Made by a program: the position numbers and the translations under genes. Below the pieces are notes generated by a model. The model was not told the origin of the DNA and searched no databases. It saw only the letters and a program-made list of their open reading frames with translations. Below, piece after piece: positions 23,256-31,883 of a DNA stretch of 46,268 nt; positions within the stretch are counted from its first letter, which is position 1, and every line of letters starts with the position of its first letter. Source of the DNA: Pseudomonas kairouanensis (GTDB taxonomy: Bacteria; Pseudomonadota; Gammaproteobacteria; Pseudomonadales; Pseudomonadaceae); assembly GCF_004682055.1 (NCBI RefSeq), contig NZ_QUZU01000047.1:1-46268 (forward strand), given 5' to 3'.

Positions 23256-23283
23256 ATTTAACATAATATACATTATGCGTAAT
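23256..23283 (-). other. dif: Chromosome dimer-resolution site dif
   Basis: Read on the minus strand: XerC arm ATTACGCATAA, central TGTATA, XerD arm TTATGTTAAAT. The last 24 bases, from CGCATAA to the end, equal the E. coli and general gammaproteobacterial dif sequence; only the variable outer four or so bases of the XerC arm differ. At dif, XerC and XerD resolve chromosome dimers under control of FtsK at the division septum. KOPS-like GGGNAGGG octamers read rightward on its left (4627, 5076, 21404, 22828) and leftward on its right (27505, 35369, 37954, 39508, 42434), as expected at a terminus. A dif-like copy from an integrated element is the alternative, but no second copy is seen. Confidence 0.88.
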
Positions 23284-23417
23284 ATCCTATTACACATCTA
23301 TGGCCAGTCCCCAGCAGATTTCACGCTCACACTCAGGCAGTAGCCTTTGGCCAATGGCGCCCTCGGCATTCCTCATCTTTACTCGCAGCACACACGCCGC
23401 CACCCTTGAGGTTTTGC

Positions 23418-23909
23418 ATGAAGCACATTTTCTGCGCTGCTCTGTTCTCAATGCTGCTCTCGGGCTGCGATGTCAGCTTCAACAAAGCACCCCCTAAAGC
23501 CTTGGTGTCCGAACCTGCCACCGAACAACAACAGCGCCTGGTGTTTGATGCCACGGTCGAGTTTCTGCAGTTGCTCGATTCGGGCAACGTTGACCAGACC
23601 TGGCCAGCCTCCAGTGCGCTGCTCAAAGCCACGACCTCTGAAAGCATGTGGACCAACAGCATCAAGGCCATGCGCCTGGGGCTTGGTGCTTTTGTTGAGC
23701 GTAACTCCGCCAATATTGGTTTTACCACGCAAATGCCGGATGTGCCGGCTGGCCGCTATGCGGTGGTCGAATGTGTGACAACCTTTACCCGCGGGCCTGC
23801 GACAGAAAACATCGTGCTACGTGAGGACAACAACGAATGGCGTGTGGCAGGTTATTCCGTCAATAAACGCTTTTTCGGCAGTGATGACAGTGACAAGGAA
23901 GCCCCCTGA
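23418..23909 (+). CDS. DUF4019-type lipoprotein
   Basis: 163 residues from the ATG at 23418 (TTGAGG upstream). The signal MKHIFCAALFSMLLSGC has lipobox LSGC, so the mature protein is lipid-anchored. The remainder matches the DUF4019 pattern: a helical stretch AAEFLQLLDSG-like (VEFLQLLDSGNVDQTWPASS), a central RNSANIGFTTQMPDVPAGRYAVVECVTTF region and a C-terminal LREDNNEWRVAGYSV. Function unknown. It is convergent with the TonB receptor across a symmetrical hairpin, and begins 134 bases after dif. Confidence 0.75.
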   Translation: MKHIFCAALFSMLLSGCDVSFNKAPPKALVSEPATEQQQRLVFDATVEFLQLLDSGNVDQTWPASSALLKATTSESMWTNSIKAMRLGLGAFVERNSANIGFTTQMPDVPAGRYAVVECVTTFTRGPATENIVLREDNNEWRVAGYSVNKRFFGSDDSDKEAP

Positions 23910-23935
23910 CCCACCCAATAGATATTCAATAAAAT

Positions 23936-23971
23936 TATAACTAAACTAAATAGTCATTTAGTTTAGTTATA
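23936..23971. terminator. AT-rich bidirectional hairpin terminator
   Basis: TATAACTAAACTAAAT (23936-23951) and its exact reverse complement (23956-23971) are separated by AGTC: a perfect 16-bp stem with a tetraloop. It lies between convergent genes ending at 23909 (+) and 24018 (-), fitting a two-way terminator. The stem is unusual in being almost entirely A/T. Confidence 0.75.
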
Positions 23972-24017
23972 TATAGAGCTTACGCAGCCCAACGGTCAAG
24001 GCCCCCGCCGCTGTCCA

Positions 24018-26111
24018 TCAGTACCTGTAGCCGAGCGTCATCATCATCGTGCGATCATCCCCCAGCGCCACTGCGTTTTTGACGCCGCCGGTGTAGTACT
24101 CCCTGTCGAACAGGTTCTTCACGTTGAACCCTGCACGCCAATGTTCCTGCTCGTATGCCACACCCACATCGGCGACCGCGTAACCGGCGATCCTGTAGCC
24201 GTATGCGTATTTCTCACCCTCTGCACGAAACCCGCCTTCCAGGCTCCAGCCCTGGGGGTTGTCGTCCAGGCGATAGCGTGCGTGCAACGTCGCGCTGTGG
24301 CGTGGGACGTTATTCAGGCGGCCACCCACTACCGTGTCTGTCGAGCTGCCGTTATCGGTGATCACCGCCATGGTGTAGGAGTACCCCCCCATCAGGCTGA
24401 GCCGGTCACTCACGTCCGAGGTCACGCCCAGTTCGAAGCCGCGGGTGCGCTGCTCGCCCACGGCGACACTGTAGGCGGCGTCGTTCGGGTCGGTCTCCAG
24501 GACGTTCTGGCGGCGCAAATCGAAGATCGCCGTGGTCAGCAATGTCTTGCCGGGCACCAGGTCCCATTTGATACCGCCCTCCCACTGCTGGCCTTTTTCC
24601 GGGTCGAACACGCTGCCGCTGGCGTCGGTGCCGGTGTTGGGAAAGAACGATGTGGAGTAGCTGACGTAGGGGCGTACGTTTTCGAACAACTCGTACATCA
24701 CGGCGACGGAGCCGGTGGTGGCATCCGCCGGTGCGTTGGTGCGCTTATCCGTCAGCTGATTCTGGGTGTAGGTCGCGGTCTGATCAAAGCGCAACCCGGC
24801 CTGCAGGTTCCATTTGTCCCCGATCTTGACGTTGTCACGCAGGTAAGTGCCGAGCATCCGCACGGTGGTGAACTGCTGGGTCCGGGGTGTGGTCGGGCAC
24901 ACAATCGCACCGCCATACACCGGGTTATAGATATTCAGCGAGCCCACGGTGCAGGTGCGGCTCACCTGCTCTTCTCGTGAACGCAGGTAATCCACGCCCG
25001 CCGTGATTTCGTGCGCTGTTTCGCCGACGTTGAAAGTGCGCTGCAGGTTGTTGTCGAGGCTGATGTTGTCGCCGGACAACTGCTGGTCAGTCACCGATCG
25101 CTTCAATGTGCTGCCGGTCAGCACGCCGGCTGCAACCAGTTGGCCGCTCAACGTGTAGTCCTGCCAGCGCAGGTTCTGGTTAAAGGTCCAACCGTTGTCA
25201 AAGCGGTGGGTCAAGGCATACCCCAGGCGATTTTCCTGGCCGTGGTACGGGTCCTGGTCCGGCTCACCGATAAACAAATGCCGGGAGACTTTGCCCGCAG
25301 CACTCGGCGGAACACCTTGCTGGCGCATGTACGAACGGTCCTGGTGACTGGCCAGAAGGGTAAAGTCAGTGTCGTCACCAAAGTCCAACGACAGCGACGG
25401 CGCGATGTAGCTGCTCTTGAACCACACATGGTCGGTGGAATCGTTGGACGCACTGCTCAGCCCGTTCAGTCGAATCGCCGCCTTGCCATTTTCCGACAGC
25501 GGCGTGCCCACATCGAAGGTGCCTTGGCGCAGGTCGTTGCTGCCGTAAGTGAAGTCGATATTGGCAAAGGGATCTGCCTTCGGCCGCTTGGTCACCATGT
25601 TCACCACGCCGCCCGGCATGACCAGGCCGTACAGCAGCGACGCTGGCCCCTTCAACACCTCAACCTGCTCCACGCCAAACAGTTGCTGGGCCACACGGTT
25701 GGATGAAGATGTACGCAAACCGTCAACAAACAACGAGTCCGAAGCCACCTGGCCTCGAATGATCAGATCGTCCCAACCGCGCCGCCCGTAGGCACCAGCC
25801 GTGACCCCCGGTACGTTCTGCAAGGCATCGGTGAGGGTCAGCGCCTGTTGGCTGTCGAGCACGGCACGCGGCACCACGGTGATGGTTTGCGCGGTCTCAG
25901 CCAAAGGGACGTTGGACTTGGTGACCTGCACCGGTGTGAAACCGGTAAACGAATGCTCGTCGGCGTACGTCGCAACGCCCTCCACTGCCGTTTCAGGCAA
26001 CTCAATGGCCGTATCCGCAGAGGTGGTTTCAACGGATTCTGCTGCCGACAATGTCGAGCAGGACACCCACAGCAAGCCACTGACGGCGAGGGGAATTGAC
26101 GGTCGCAGCAT
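24018..26111 (-). CDS. TonB-dependent siderophore receptor
   Basis: 697 residues from the ATG at 26111 (AGGAG with 5-base spacing; an in-frame GTG 6 bases earlier abuts that site). After a signal peptide (PSIPLAVSGLLWVSCSTLSAA) comes a plug domain with ETAQTITVVPRAVLDSQQALTLTDAL, NVPGV and the end LLYGLVMPGGVVNMVTKRP. Then a 22-strand barrel follows with NLFDREYYTGG and the C-terminal aromatic LGYRY needed for outer-membrane insertion. It lacks the N-terminal signalling extension of FpvA-type receptors, so it is a simple transporter, most like the FhuA/hydroxamate group. The ligand is not deducible. A Fur-box-like site lies upstream. Divergent from the Bcr/CflA exporter. Confidence 0.92.
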   Translation of the reverse strand: MLRPSIPLAVSGLLWVSCSTLSAAESVETTSADTAIELPETAVEGVATYADEHSFTGFTPVQVTKSNVPLAETAQTITVVPRAVLDSQQALTLTDALQNVPGVTAGAYGRRGWDDLIIRGQVASDSLFVDGLRTSSSNRVAQQLFGVEQVEVLKGPASLLYGLVMPGGVVNMVTKRPKADPFANIDFTYGSNDLRQGTFDVGTPLSENGKAAIRLNGLSSASNDSTDHVWFKSSYIAPSLSLDFGDDTDFTLLASHQDRSYMRQQGVPPSAAGKVSRHLFIGEPDQDPYHGQENRLGYALTHRFDNGWTFNQNLRWQDYTLSGQLVAAGVLTGSTLKRSVTDQQLSGDNISLDNNLQRTFNVGETAHEITAGVDYLRSREEQVSRTCTVGSLNIYNPVYGGAIVCPTTPRTQQFTTVRMLGTYLRDNVKIGDKWNLQAGLRFDQTATYTQNQLTDKRTNAPADATTGSVAVMYELFENVRPYVSYSTSFFPNTGTDASGSVFDPEKGQQWEGGIKWDLVPGKTLLTTAIFDLRRQNVLETDPNDAAYSVAVGEQRTRGFELGVTSDVSDRLSLMGGYSYTMAVITDNGSSTDTVVGGRLNNVPRHSATLHARYRLDDNPQGWSLEGGFRAEGEKYAYGYRIAGYAVADVGVAYEQEHWRAGFNVKNLFDREYYTGGVKNAVALGDDRTMMMTLGYRY

Positions 26112-26168
26112 ACGCACTCCTGGCGCGGGGGTTAGAGGGCGCGGATGTTATTGGCATAGATTGCTAGA

Positions 26169-26189
26169 TGTCAATTATTCTCAATTAGA
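26169..26189. promoter_or_regulatory. Probable Fur box
   Basis: The stretch TGTCAATTATTCTCAATTA (complement TAATTGAGAATAATTGACA) resembles the 19-bp Fur consensus, with the typical GAGAATAATT core. It lies about 60-80 bases upstream of the siderophore receptor start, and also in front of the divergent exporter. Iron repression is inferred. Confidence 0.65.
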
Positions 26190-26307
26190 CACAATGGCGT
26201 TTTGCTTGCCTCCAAACGCCAGGGACTGGGCAGCGTCAATCCGGCTTGTGTACCTCGGTCGTCAAACATAAGCTGACGCTCCTTTGCCAGACTGCCCCGG
26301 AACCCCA

Positions 26308-27516
26308 ATGTCTCGAAGCATCGCCCATCTCGCCCTGCTGCTGGGGCTGATCACCGCCGTCGGGCCGTTCGCCATCGACAGCTACCTGCCTGCGTTGCCT
26401 ACCCTGGGCGCCAGCCTGCACGCCTCACCCGCAGCGGTGCAGATGAGCCTTACGGTGTTCTTCATGATCATCGGCGTGTGCCAGTTGTTCTACGGGCCGG
26501 TCAGCGACGTATTCGGGCGCAAGCCGCCGATCTATGCCGGGTTGGTGATTTTTGCCGTGGCCAGTGTGGGCTGCGCATTGGCGCCCACCATCGAAACACT
26601 GATTGCCTTTCGCGCCCTGCAAGCGTTCGGCGCTTGCGCAGGCATGGTGATTCCCAGGGCGATTGTGCGCGACCTCTATACCGGCCATGAAGCCGCGAAA
26701 CTCATGGCATTGCTGATGCTGGTGATGAGTGTCTCGCCGATCCTCGCACCGTTGGCCGGCAGCCTGGTGATTTCGTTGTGGAGTTGGCGCGAAGTGTTCG
26801 TGGCGCTGGCCGTGGTTGCGGTGGCCTGCCTGGTCATGACCATCGTGCAACTGCCGGAAACCCACCCGGCCGAACGCCGCCTGGGTAAAACCCTGGGCAG
26901 CGCATTCGGCAGCTACGGCGCACTGCTGCGCGACCCGGTGTTTACCGGCCTGTCGGTGGTCAGCGGGTTCGGCCTGGCCACCTTCTTTGTGTTTATCGGC
27001 AGCGCGCCGTTCGTGTACATCGAGTATTACGGGCTTACGCCCACGCAGTTCAGCCTGGGTTTTGCGGTGAACGCCGCGTCGTTCTTTGCCATGAGCCAAC
27101 TCACCGCGAGCTTGAGTGCACGCTTTGGCCTGGCGCCGGTGATTCGCTGGTCAGTGGTGGCGGTGGCTGCGGTGATGGTGTTGCTGGCGCTGACCACGCT
27201 GTGGATCGACAGCCTGGCGCTGATGATGACCTTGCTGTTTATCGGCTTCGGGTTCCTCGGCCTGCTATTGCCGGCGGCGGGTGTGTTGTCGCTGGAGGAT
27301 CACGGCGCGGTCGCGGGTTCCGCATCGGCCTTGCTGGGGGCGATCCAGATGATCGTCGCCGCTGTGTCCATGACCCTGGTGGGCGTCTTCGCCGATCACA
27401 CCCCCGCGCCGATGTTGATCGGCATTGCCCTTTGTGCGGTGGCGGCGATGCTCACCGTGCTGTGGACCCTGCGCCGGCTGCCCGCTCACCTGGCAAGCGC
27501 CCCGCCCTCCCCCTGA
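26308..27516 (+). CDS. Bcr/CflA-family multidrug efflux MFS transporter
   Basis: 402 residues from the ATG at 26308; a TTG 24 bases upstream gives a longer but less likely form. It has twelve hydrophobic segments. Family motifs are AIDSYLPALPTLG in helix 1, the loop 2-3 motif GPVSDVFGRKPPIYAGL, ACAGMVIPRAIVRDLY in the motif C region and ILAPLAGSLVISLWSWREVF. It is a proton-driven drug or metabolite exporter of the DHA1 type. Its divergent pairing with the siderophore receptor and the shared Fur-like site raise the possibility of a siderophore-related role, but this is only context. Its last 31 bases overlap the DUF971 gene tail to tail. Confidence 0.88.
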   Translation: MSRSIAHLALLLGLITAVGPFAIDSYLPALPTLGASLHASPAAVQMSLTVFFMIIGVCQLFYGPVSDVFGRKPPIYAGLVIFAVASVGCALAPTIETLIAFRALQAFGACAGMVIPRAIVRDLYTGHEAAKLMALLMLVMSVSPILAPLAGSLVISLWSWREVFVALAVVAVACLVMTIVQLPETHPAERRLGKTLGSAFGSYGALLRDPVFTGLSVVSGFGLATFFVFIGSAPFVYIEYYGLTPTQFSLGFAVNAASFFAMSQLTASLSARFGLAPVIRWSVVAVAAVMVLLALTTLWIDSLALMMTLLFIGFGFLGLLLPAAGVLSLEDHGAVAGSASALLGAIQMIVAAVSMTLVGVFADHTPAPMLIGIALCAVAAMLTVLWTLRRLPAHLASAPPSP

Positions 27517-27794
27517 TCGCTGCCCATTTGCGCCAGGTAGGCCCAGGGGTAGATGCCGCGCTGATGGCCATCGCTGAATACCAATTGCACCCCGTAGCCC
27601 TGCGGGTGGATGTGTACCACCCGCACGGCCTCGCTCACCAACGGTTGGCTACCCCGCAGCCGGAACGCCCGGCATTGTGAGCACGGGCATTCGCGGCGCA
27701 GGCGTGGGTGATCGATCCACTGCGAACCTTGCGGCCAATCCAGGCGCAAGCGCCCATCCGTACCTTTGCCTATTGCGTTCGGCGCGGTACTCAT
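27486..27794 (-). CDS. DUF971 (gamma-butyrobetaine hydroxylase N-terminal-like) protein
   Basis: 102 residues from the ATG at 27794 (ATGA overlap with the HEAT-repeat gene). It is a stand-alone DUF971 domain: LRLDWPQGSQWIDHPRLRRECPCSQCRA, with the Cys pattern CPCSQC that binds zinc in this fold, followed by VVHIHPQGYGVQLVFSDGHQRGIYPWAYL, the highly conserved GIY.W.YL end. Such proteins are found near Fe-S cluster and Mrp/ApbC genes in other bacteria; a role in cofactor handling is therefore possible. Here it is the last gene of the Apr-like/ABC operon. Confidence 0.85.
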   Translation of the reverse strand: MSTAPNAIGKGTDGRLRLDWPQGSQWIDHPRLRRECPCSQCRAFRLRGSQPLVSEAVRVVHIHPQGYGVQLVFSDGHQRGIYPWAYLAQMGSDQGEGGALAR

Positions 27795-28735
27795 TGCAGT
27801 TGCGCCAGGGCAATGCGCACGGCTTTGCGTACTTCCGGGTCGCCGTCGTCAGCCGCGTCACGCAAGGCTGTCAGCGCCTGGCGATCACCCAGTTCGCCGA
27901 GGGCCAGCGCGGCTTCCTTGCGCAGGTTGCTGATGCTGTGGCCCAGGGCTTGGATCAAGGCGCTCAACGCGGGGGTGTAGCGCAAGCGCCCCAGGCTACG
28001 GGTCGCCCGCAGACGGACCTGCCAATAGTCATCCGCCAGTGCGGCAACCAGTGCATCACCGGCATTTACGCTGCCCACCTTGCCTAACGTCGTGGCAGCT
28101 TCCTCACGCACTTGCCAGGCCGGATCCAGCAAGGCCTGGTACAGCGCGGGCAAGACCACGTCATCACTGGCCAAGCCCAAGGCCCCCGTGGCGGCGCGGC
28201 GTACTTCGGTGTCGGGATCATGGCTGGCCAACGTCGCCAGTGCCGCAAGGGCCGGCAGGTGTTTGAGCCAGCCCAGCACGCCCACGGCTTCGCGGCGGAC
28301 TCCGGCATCAGCGTCCGCCAGTGCCAGCAATGCCGCCGGGGCGGCGGCGTCCAGACGCAACTCGCGCAGGGCGCGCAAGATCGCGGTGCGCACACTGACG
28401 TCGGCGTGATCGGCCCAAGGTAGCAGCAGCAAGCCCGCTTCACGGGTTTTCAATACGCTCAGACTCTGCGCGGCGGCATCGCGCACAGGGCCTGCGCTAT
28501 CGGTAAGTGCTTCGCACAGCGCCCGCACGACGTGCTCGTCCTCCCAGGCCTCCAGCAAAACAGCGGCCTGGGTACGCACGTCCACGCTTGGGTCATTGCA
28601 CAGGCTGTCCACCAGCCATTCCAGGCCATCGGGGTCTTCCAGGTCGGCCAGGTCGATCAAGGCGATGCGGCGCATGCCCGCATCGGTGGCTTGCAGGCGG
28701 GGGCGCAAGGCTTCTATTTCGGGGTTATAGGTCAT
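27791..28735 (-). CDS. HEAT-repeat (PBS lyase-type) protein
   Basis: 314 residues built almost entirely of about nine to ten helical repeats of some 31 residues (for example DPSVDVRTQAAVLLEAW, DSAGPVRDAAAQSLSVL, DADAGVRREAVGVLGWL, DPDTEVRRAATGALGLA, DPAWQVREEAATTLGKV, DDYWQVRLRATRSLGRL). The consensus D.VR..A...L is that of PBS-lyase/HEAT repeats, a protein-interaction scaffold that in cyanobacteria handles bilin attachment. No signal peptide, so cytosolic. It overlaps its neighbours on both sides by 4 bases, so it is tightly fixed to this operon. A chaperone or assembly role for the Apr-like enzyme is an inference. Confidence 0.88.
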   Translation of the reverse strand: MTYNPEIEALRPRLQATDAGMRRIALIDLADLEDPDGLEWLVDSLCNDPSVDVRTQAAVLLEAWEDEHVVRALCEALTDSAGPVRDAAAQSLSVLKTREAGLLLLPWADHADVSVRTAILRALRELRLDAAAPAALLALADADAGVRREAVGVLGWLKHLPALAALATLASHDPDTEVRRAATGALGLASDDVVLPALYQALLDPAWQVREEAATTLGKVGSVNAGDALVAALADDYWQVRLRATRSLGRLRYTPALSALIQALGHSISNLRKEAALALGELGDRQALTALRDAADDGDPEVRKAVRIALAQLQ

Positions 28736-29562
28736 ATGGCAAATCGCGGTGTTGAATGATCGATGGGCAACCCAAGCGGGTTCAGGCGAGGCAGCTGGCG
28801 ACCATCTTCATGGTGCAGCAACTCCAGGCAATGGCGCTTGAGGTGAGTAAATTCGGGGGTGGTCATCAGTTCGGTGCGCCGTGGTCGAGGGAAATCCAAC
28901 AGCAAATCCTCGATGATGCGGCCCGGACGCGGGCTCATCACCAGGATGCGGTCGGCCAGGAACAGCGCCTCGTCGATATCGTGGGTCACAAACACCACAG
29001 TGGTACGCACGCGCGTCCAGATATCCAGCAACAGTGCCTGCATCTTCATGCGGGTCAGCGCGTCCAGTGCGCCAAAGGGTTCGTCCATCAACAACAGGTG
29101 CGGACGATTGACCAGTACCCGAGCGATTTCCACCCGCTGCTGCATCCCGCCCGAGAGTTGATTCGGCCAGCGCTCGGCAAAGCCTTCCAGCCCCACCAGC
29201 GCAAGGATTTCATCTGCCGCCGCCAGCCGCTCGGCCTTGCCCACACCGCGCATCTTCAAGCCGAACGCAACGTTCTCACGCACACTGCGCCACGGGAACA
29301 ACGTGTGCTGCTGGAATACCATGCCGCGCTGCTGCGACGGGCCGACCACCGCCTGCCCATCCATCTGCAAGCTGCCCTGGCGGGGTACCAAATGCCCGGC
29401 CAGGGCGCCGAGCAAGGTCGACTTGCCACAACCCGACGGCCCGAGGATGCACACGAACTGCCCCGCAGGAATGGTGCAATCCAGTGCCTTCACGGCCTCG
29501 AACGCCTGGGCCTGTTCGCCCAGCACAATGGACAAATCATGAATCTCGACGCGGCCTTCCAT
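28732..29562 (-). CDS. ABC transporter ATP-binding protein (nitrate/sulfonate/taurine type)
   Basis: 276 residues, ATG at 29562 sharing a base with the permease stop (TGATG). It has all ABC motifs: Walker A LGPSGCGKSTLLGAL (about 40-48), Q-loop VFQQHTLFPW, signature LSGGMQQRVEIAR, Walker B LLLMDEPFGALD and switch VTHD. Best fit is the SsuB/TauB/NrtD group. It powers import through the adjacent permease. The C-terminal tail after the switch (RPRRTELMTTPEFTHLKRHCLELL) is typical of the group. Confidence 0.92.
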   Translation of the reverse strand: MEGRVEIHDLSIVLGEQAQAFEAVKALDCTIPAGQFVCILGPSGCGKSTLLGALAGHLVPRQGSLQMDGQAVVGPSQQRGMVFQQHTLFPWRSVRENVAFGLKMRGVGKAERLAAADEILALVGLEGFAERWPNQLSGGMQQRVEIARVLVNRPHLLLMDEPFGALDALTRMKMQALLLDIWTRVRTTVVFVTHDIDEALFLADRILVMSPRPGRIIEDLLLDFPRPRRTELMTTPEFTHLKRHCLELLHHEDGRQLPRLNPLGLPIDHSTPRFAI

Positions 29563-30344
29563 CAGGCTTTACCTCGCGGACGGTGCCAAGGGGTGAACAC
29601 GGCGCCCAGGCGCTTGACCAGCCAACTGCTGCCCATGCCCAGCACGCCGATCAACAGCATGCCGACCACAATGTCGGCATAGTTCTGAATGGTGTACGAC
29701 TCCCAGGTGTAGTAACCGATGCCGAACTGCCCCGAGATCATCTCCGCCGTCACCAGGCAAAACCACGAGGTGCCCATGCCGATGGCCAAACCGGTGATGA
29801 TGCTCGGCGCGGCACCCGGCACGATCACTTCCCACAATATCGCTGTGCGCCCGGCCCCCAGGCTGCGCGCCGAGGCGATCAGCCGTGGGTCGACGCCTTC
29901 AACGCCATGCACGGTATTGAGCAGGATCGGGAACAACGCACCGGTGAAGGTGATGAACACCATCGACAGCTCCGACGACGCAAACATCAGGATCGCCAAG
30001 GGTATCCACGCCACTGCAGGGATCGGCCGGATCACCTCCAGGGGCGGTAGCAGCAGGTCTTCGGCCCATTTAGAACGGCCGATGGCGATGCCCAGCCCCA
30101 CCCCCACCACAACAGCGGCCACGTAGCCTTCGAACACCCGGGTCAAGCTGGCACCCAGGTGCTGGGCGAGCTTGCCGGAGTCCAGCAGGCCCAGCGCCGC
30201 CTCCACCACGGCACCGGGGGTGGGGACATTGGCGAAGGTCACCAGCCACAGGTTCCAACGATGGCTGGCGGCGAGTTGCCAGAACAGCAGACACACCAGC
30301 AGTGAGGCGGCGCGCGGCAGCCAACGATAAGCGGGAGTCGACAT
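29562..30344 (-). CDS. ABC transporter permease (nitrate/sulfonate/taurine type)
   Basis: 260 residues from the ATG at 30344, which has AGGAG with 7-base spacing; a longer frame to 30461 overlaps the binding-protein gene. It has about six membrane helices and the cytoplasmic EAA loop (EVIVPGAAPSIITGLAIGMG and preceding ASARSLGAGRTAILW) that docks the ATPase. It matches SsuC/TauC-type permeases (PTPGAVVEAALGLL, GVGLGIAIGRSKWAEDLLLPPLEVIRPIPAVAWIPLAI, shortened to PIPAVAWIPLAI). It forms the inner-membrane channel of the importer. Confidence 0.92.
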   Translation of the reverse strand: MSTPAYRWLPRAASLLVCLLFWQLAASHRWNLWLVTFANVPTPGAVVEAALGLLDSGKLAQHLGASLTRVFEGYVAAVVVGVGLGIAIGRSKWAEDLLLPPLEVIRPIPAVAWIPLAILMFASSELSMVFITFTGALFPILLNTVHGVEGVDPRLIASARSLGAGRTAILWEVIVPGAAPSIITGLAIGMGTSWFCLVTAEMISGQFGIGYYTWESYTIQNYADIVVGMLLIGVLGMGSSWLVKRLGAVFTPWHRPRGKA

Positions 30345-30357
30345 GGGCATGCTCCTG

Positions 30358-31764
30358 TCAGCGTCCGGCCACGGCCTGGGCGCCGGCGCTGGTAAAGTCG
30401 AACACTTTGCCGCCCTGGGCAGCGGCAAATTGCTGTGCCTGGCCCTTGAGCAGGAACGCACTCAACTTGCCCTGGCGATCACTGGCGAACCACGCCTGGT
30501 TGGCCAGCAGCTTGATACCGCTGTCTTCGGCCTGGGCATACACCGCACGCACGCTCTTGCCCTCCTTCTTCAAACTGGCCAGCGCGGTGAAGGCCGACTC
30601 GGCCGACGCGTAGTCACGCACCTTGGCTTCGCCTTTCACCCAGATCTGCGCAACGTGCTTCCAGTCGGTGATCGGCTTGCCGGTCAATGCATCGTCGGCC
30701 TTGAGCGGCGCCTGGGCGTAGTTGGCCAGTTGCGCCTGATAATCCAGGCCCGATGCCTTGAAAGCGGCGCGGATGTACTGGTCATCAATGAAGGTGTCGA
30801 GGTTAAGGCCACGATCGGCTTTCTTCAGCAGCTTGAGGGTGTCGATCGCAGTGCCGACGGCCTGGCGGTATTCGGGCTTCCAGCTCTGGTCACGGGTTTG
30901 CACGCCCAGGGGGCCGTGGAACAGGTAGTTGACCTCGGCTTCCACCCCCGTGACTTTTTCGATCAGTTCGCTGTACTTCTCAGGCTCTGCGGCCAGCAAA
31001 CGGTTGGCCTCGATACTGGCACGCAGGTAGGCGACCACCACTTCCGGGTACTGGCGGGCGTAACTCTCATCCACCAGGGCGCCATGGAAGGTCGGCGTGT
31101 TGGACTGGGAGCCGTCGTAGATCTTGCGGGCAAACCCACGGTTGGGGAACAGTTCGGCAAAGGGCACAAAGTCGGCGTGGGCATCGATTTTATTGGCTTG
31201 CAAGGCCGAGCCTGCGACTTCCGGGGCCTGGGCAATGATGTTGACATCCTTGAGCGGGTCCCAGCCTTGGGCGGCCACCGCCCGCAACAACATGCCGTGG
31301 GCCGTGGAGGCGAACGGTACGGAAATGGTCTTGCCTTTCAGGTCTGCCAAGGACTGCGCGCTGGAACCCGTTGGCACCACAATCCCATTGCCACTGCCCT
31401 TGATGTTGCCCGACAGCACACTGATAAACAGGCTGTGCTTGCCCGCCCCCTCAAAGGCCACGCCATTGAACGCACCAGGAAAGTCGGCCATGGCGCCGAA
31501 GTCGAGCTTGCCGGCCACCATTTCATTGGTCAACGGAGCGCCACTGGTGAAGTTTTTCCACTGGATATCGTAAGTGGCGTCCTGGTACTTGCCGTCATGG
31601 GGCAAGTATTTGTCCAGCAGCCCCAACTCACGGATCAGCAAGCCGCCGGCGGCGCAGTTGATGGTGGTGTCCTGGGTGCCAATGGCAACCCGGATGGTCT
31701 GAGCCTGTACCGACAGGCTGATGGAGGCCAGCACCAGGCTGGCAACAGTTGCGCGCAAGAACAT
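30358..31764 (-). CDS. ABC transporter periplasmic substrate-binding protein (sulfonate/nitrate-like)
   Basis: 468 residues, ATG at 31764. Signal peptide about 1-21 (FLRATVASLVLASISLSVQA), cleavage after VQA. The mature protein begins QTIRVAIGTQDTTINCAAGG, and later has FGAMADFPGAFNGV, DLKGKTISVPFASTAHGMLL and YPEVVVAYLRASIEANRLL, the order found in SsuA/TauA/NrtA-like proteins, but it is longer (468 versus about 320) with an extended C-terminal part ending in KVFDFTSAGAQAVAG. The ligand is probably a sulfonate, sulfate ester or similar anion. It lies 13 bases from the permease. Confidence 0.88.
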   Translation of the reverse strand: MFLRATVASLVLASISLSVQAQTIRVAIGTQDTTINCAAGGLLIRELGLLDKYLPHDGKYQDATYDIQWKNFTSGAPLTNEMVAGKLDFGAMADFPGAFNGVAFEGAGKHSLFISVLSGNIKGSGNGIVVPTGSSAQSLADLKGKTISVPFASTAHGMLLRAVAAQGWDPLKDVNIIAQAPEVAGSALQANKIDAHADFVPFAELFPNRGFARKIYDGSQSNTPTFHGALVDESYARQYPEVVVAYLRASIEANRLLAAEPEKYSELIEKVTGVEAEVNYLFHGPLGVQTRDQSWKPEYRQAVGTAIDTLKLLKKADRGLNLDTFIDDQYIRAAFKASGLDYQAQLANYAQAPLKADDALTGKPITDWKHVAQIWVKGEAKVRDYASAESAFTALASLKKEGKSVRAVYAQAEDSGIKLLANQAWFASDRQGKLSAFLLKGQAQQFAAAQGGKVFDFTSAGAQAVAGR

Positions 31765-31883
31765 TGGGTGTTTCCCCTCGAATCATGGTTATAGGATCGT
31801 CTCCGCCGTGATCGGGCACGGTGGGAAACGAGGGGGTACGGCGTAGGCGTCCGGTGTTGGCGGATGGCTTGGAGTCAGAACAC

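Noticed and set aside
24141..24980. 279-codon frame on the + strand
   Set aside because: Antisense to the TonB receptor, with no ribosome site or family match.
30343..31794. 483-codon frame on the + strand
   Set aside because: Shadow of the binding-protein gene on the minus strand; composition (many His, Gln, Arg, Gly) is that of antisense GC-rich DNA and there is no family motif.
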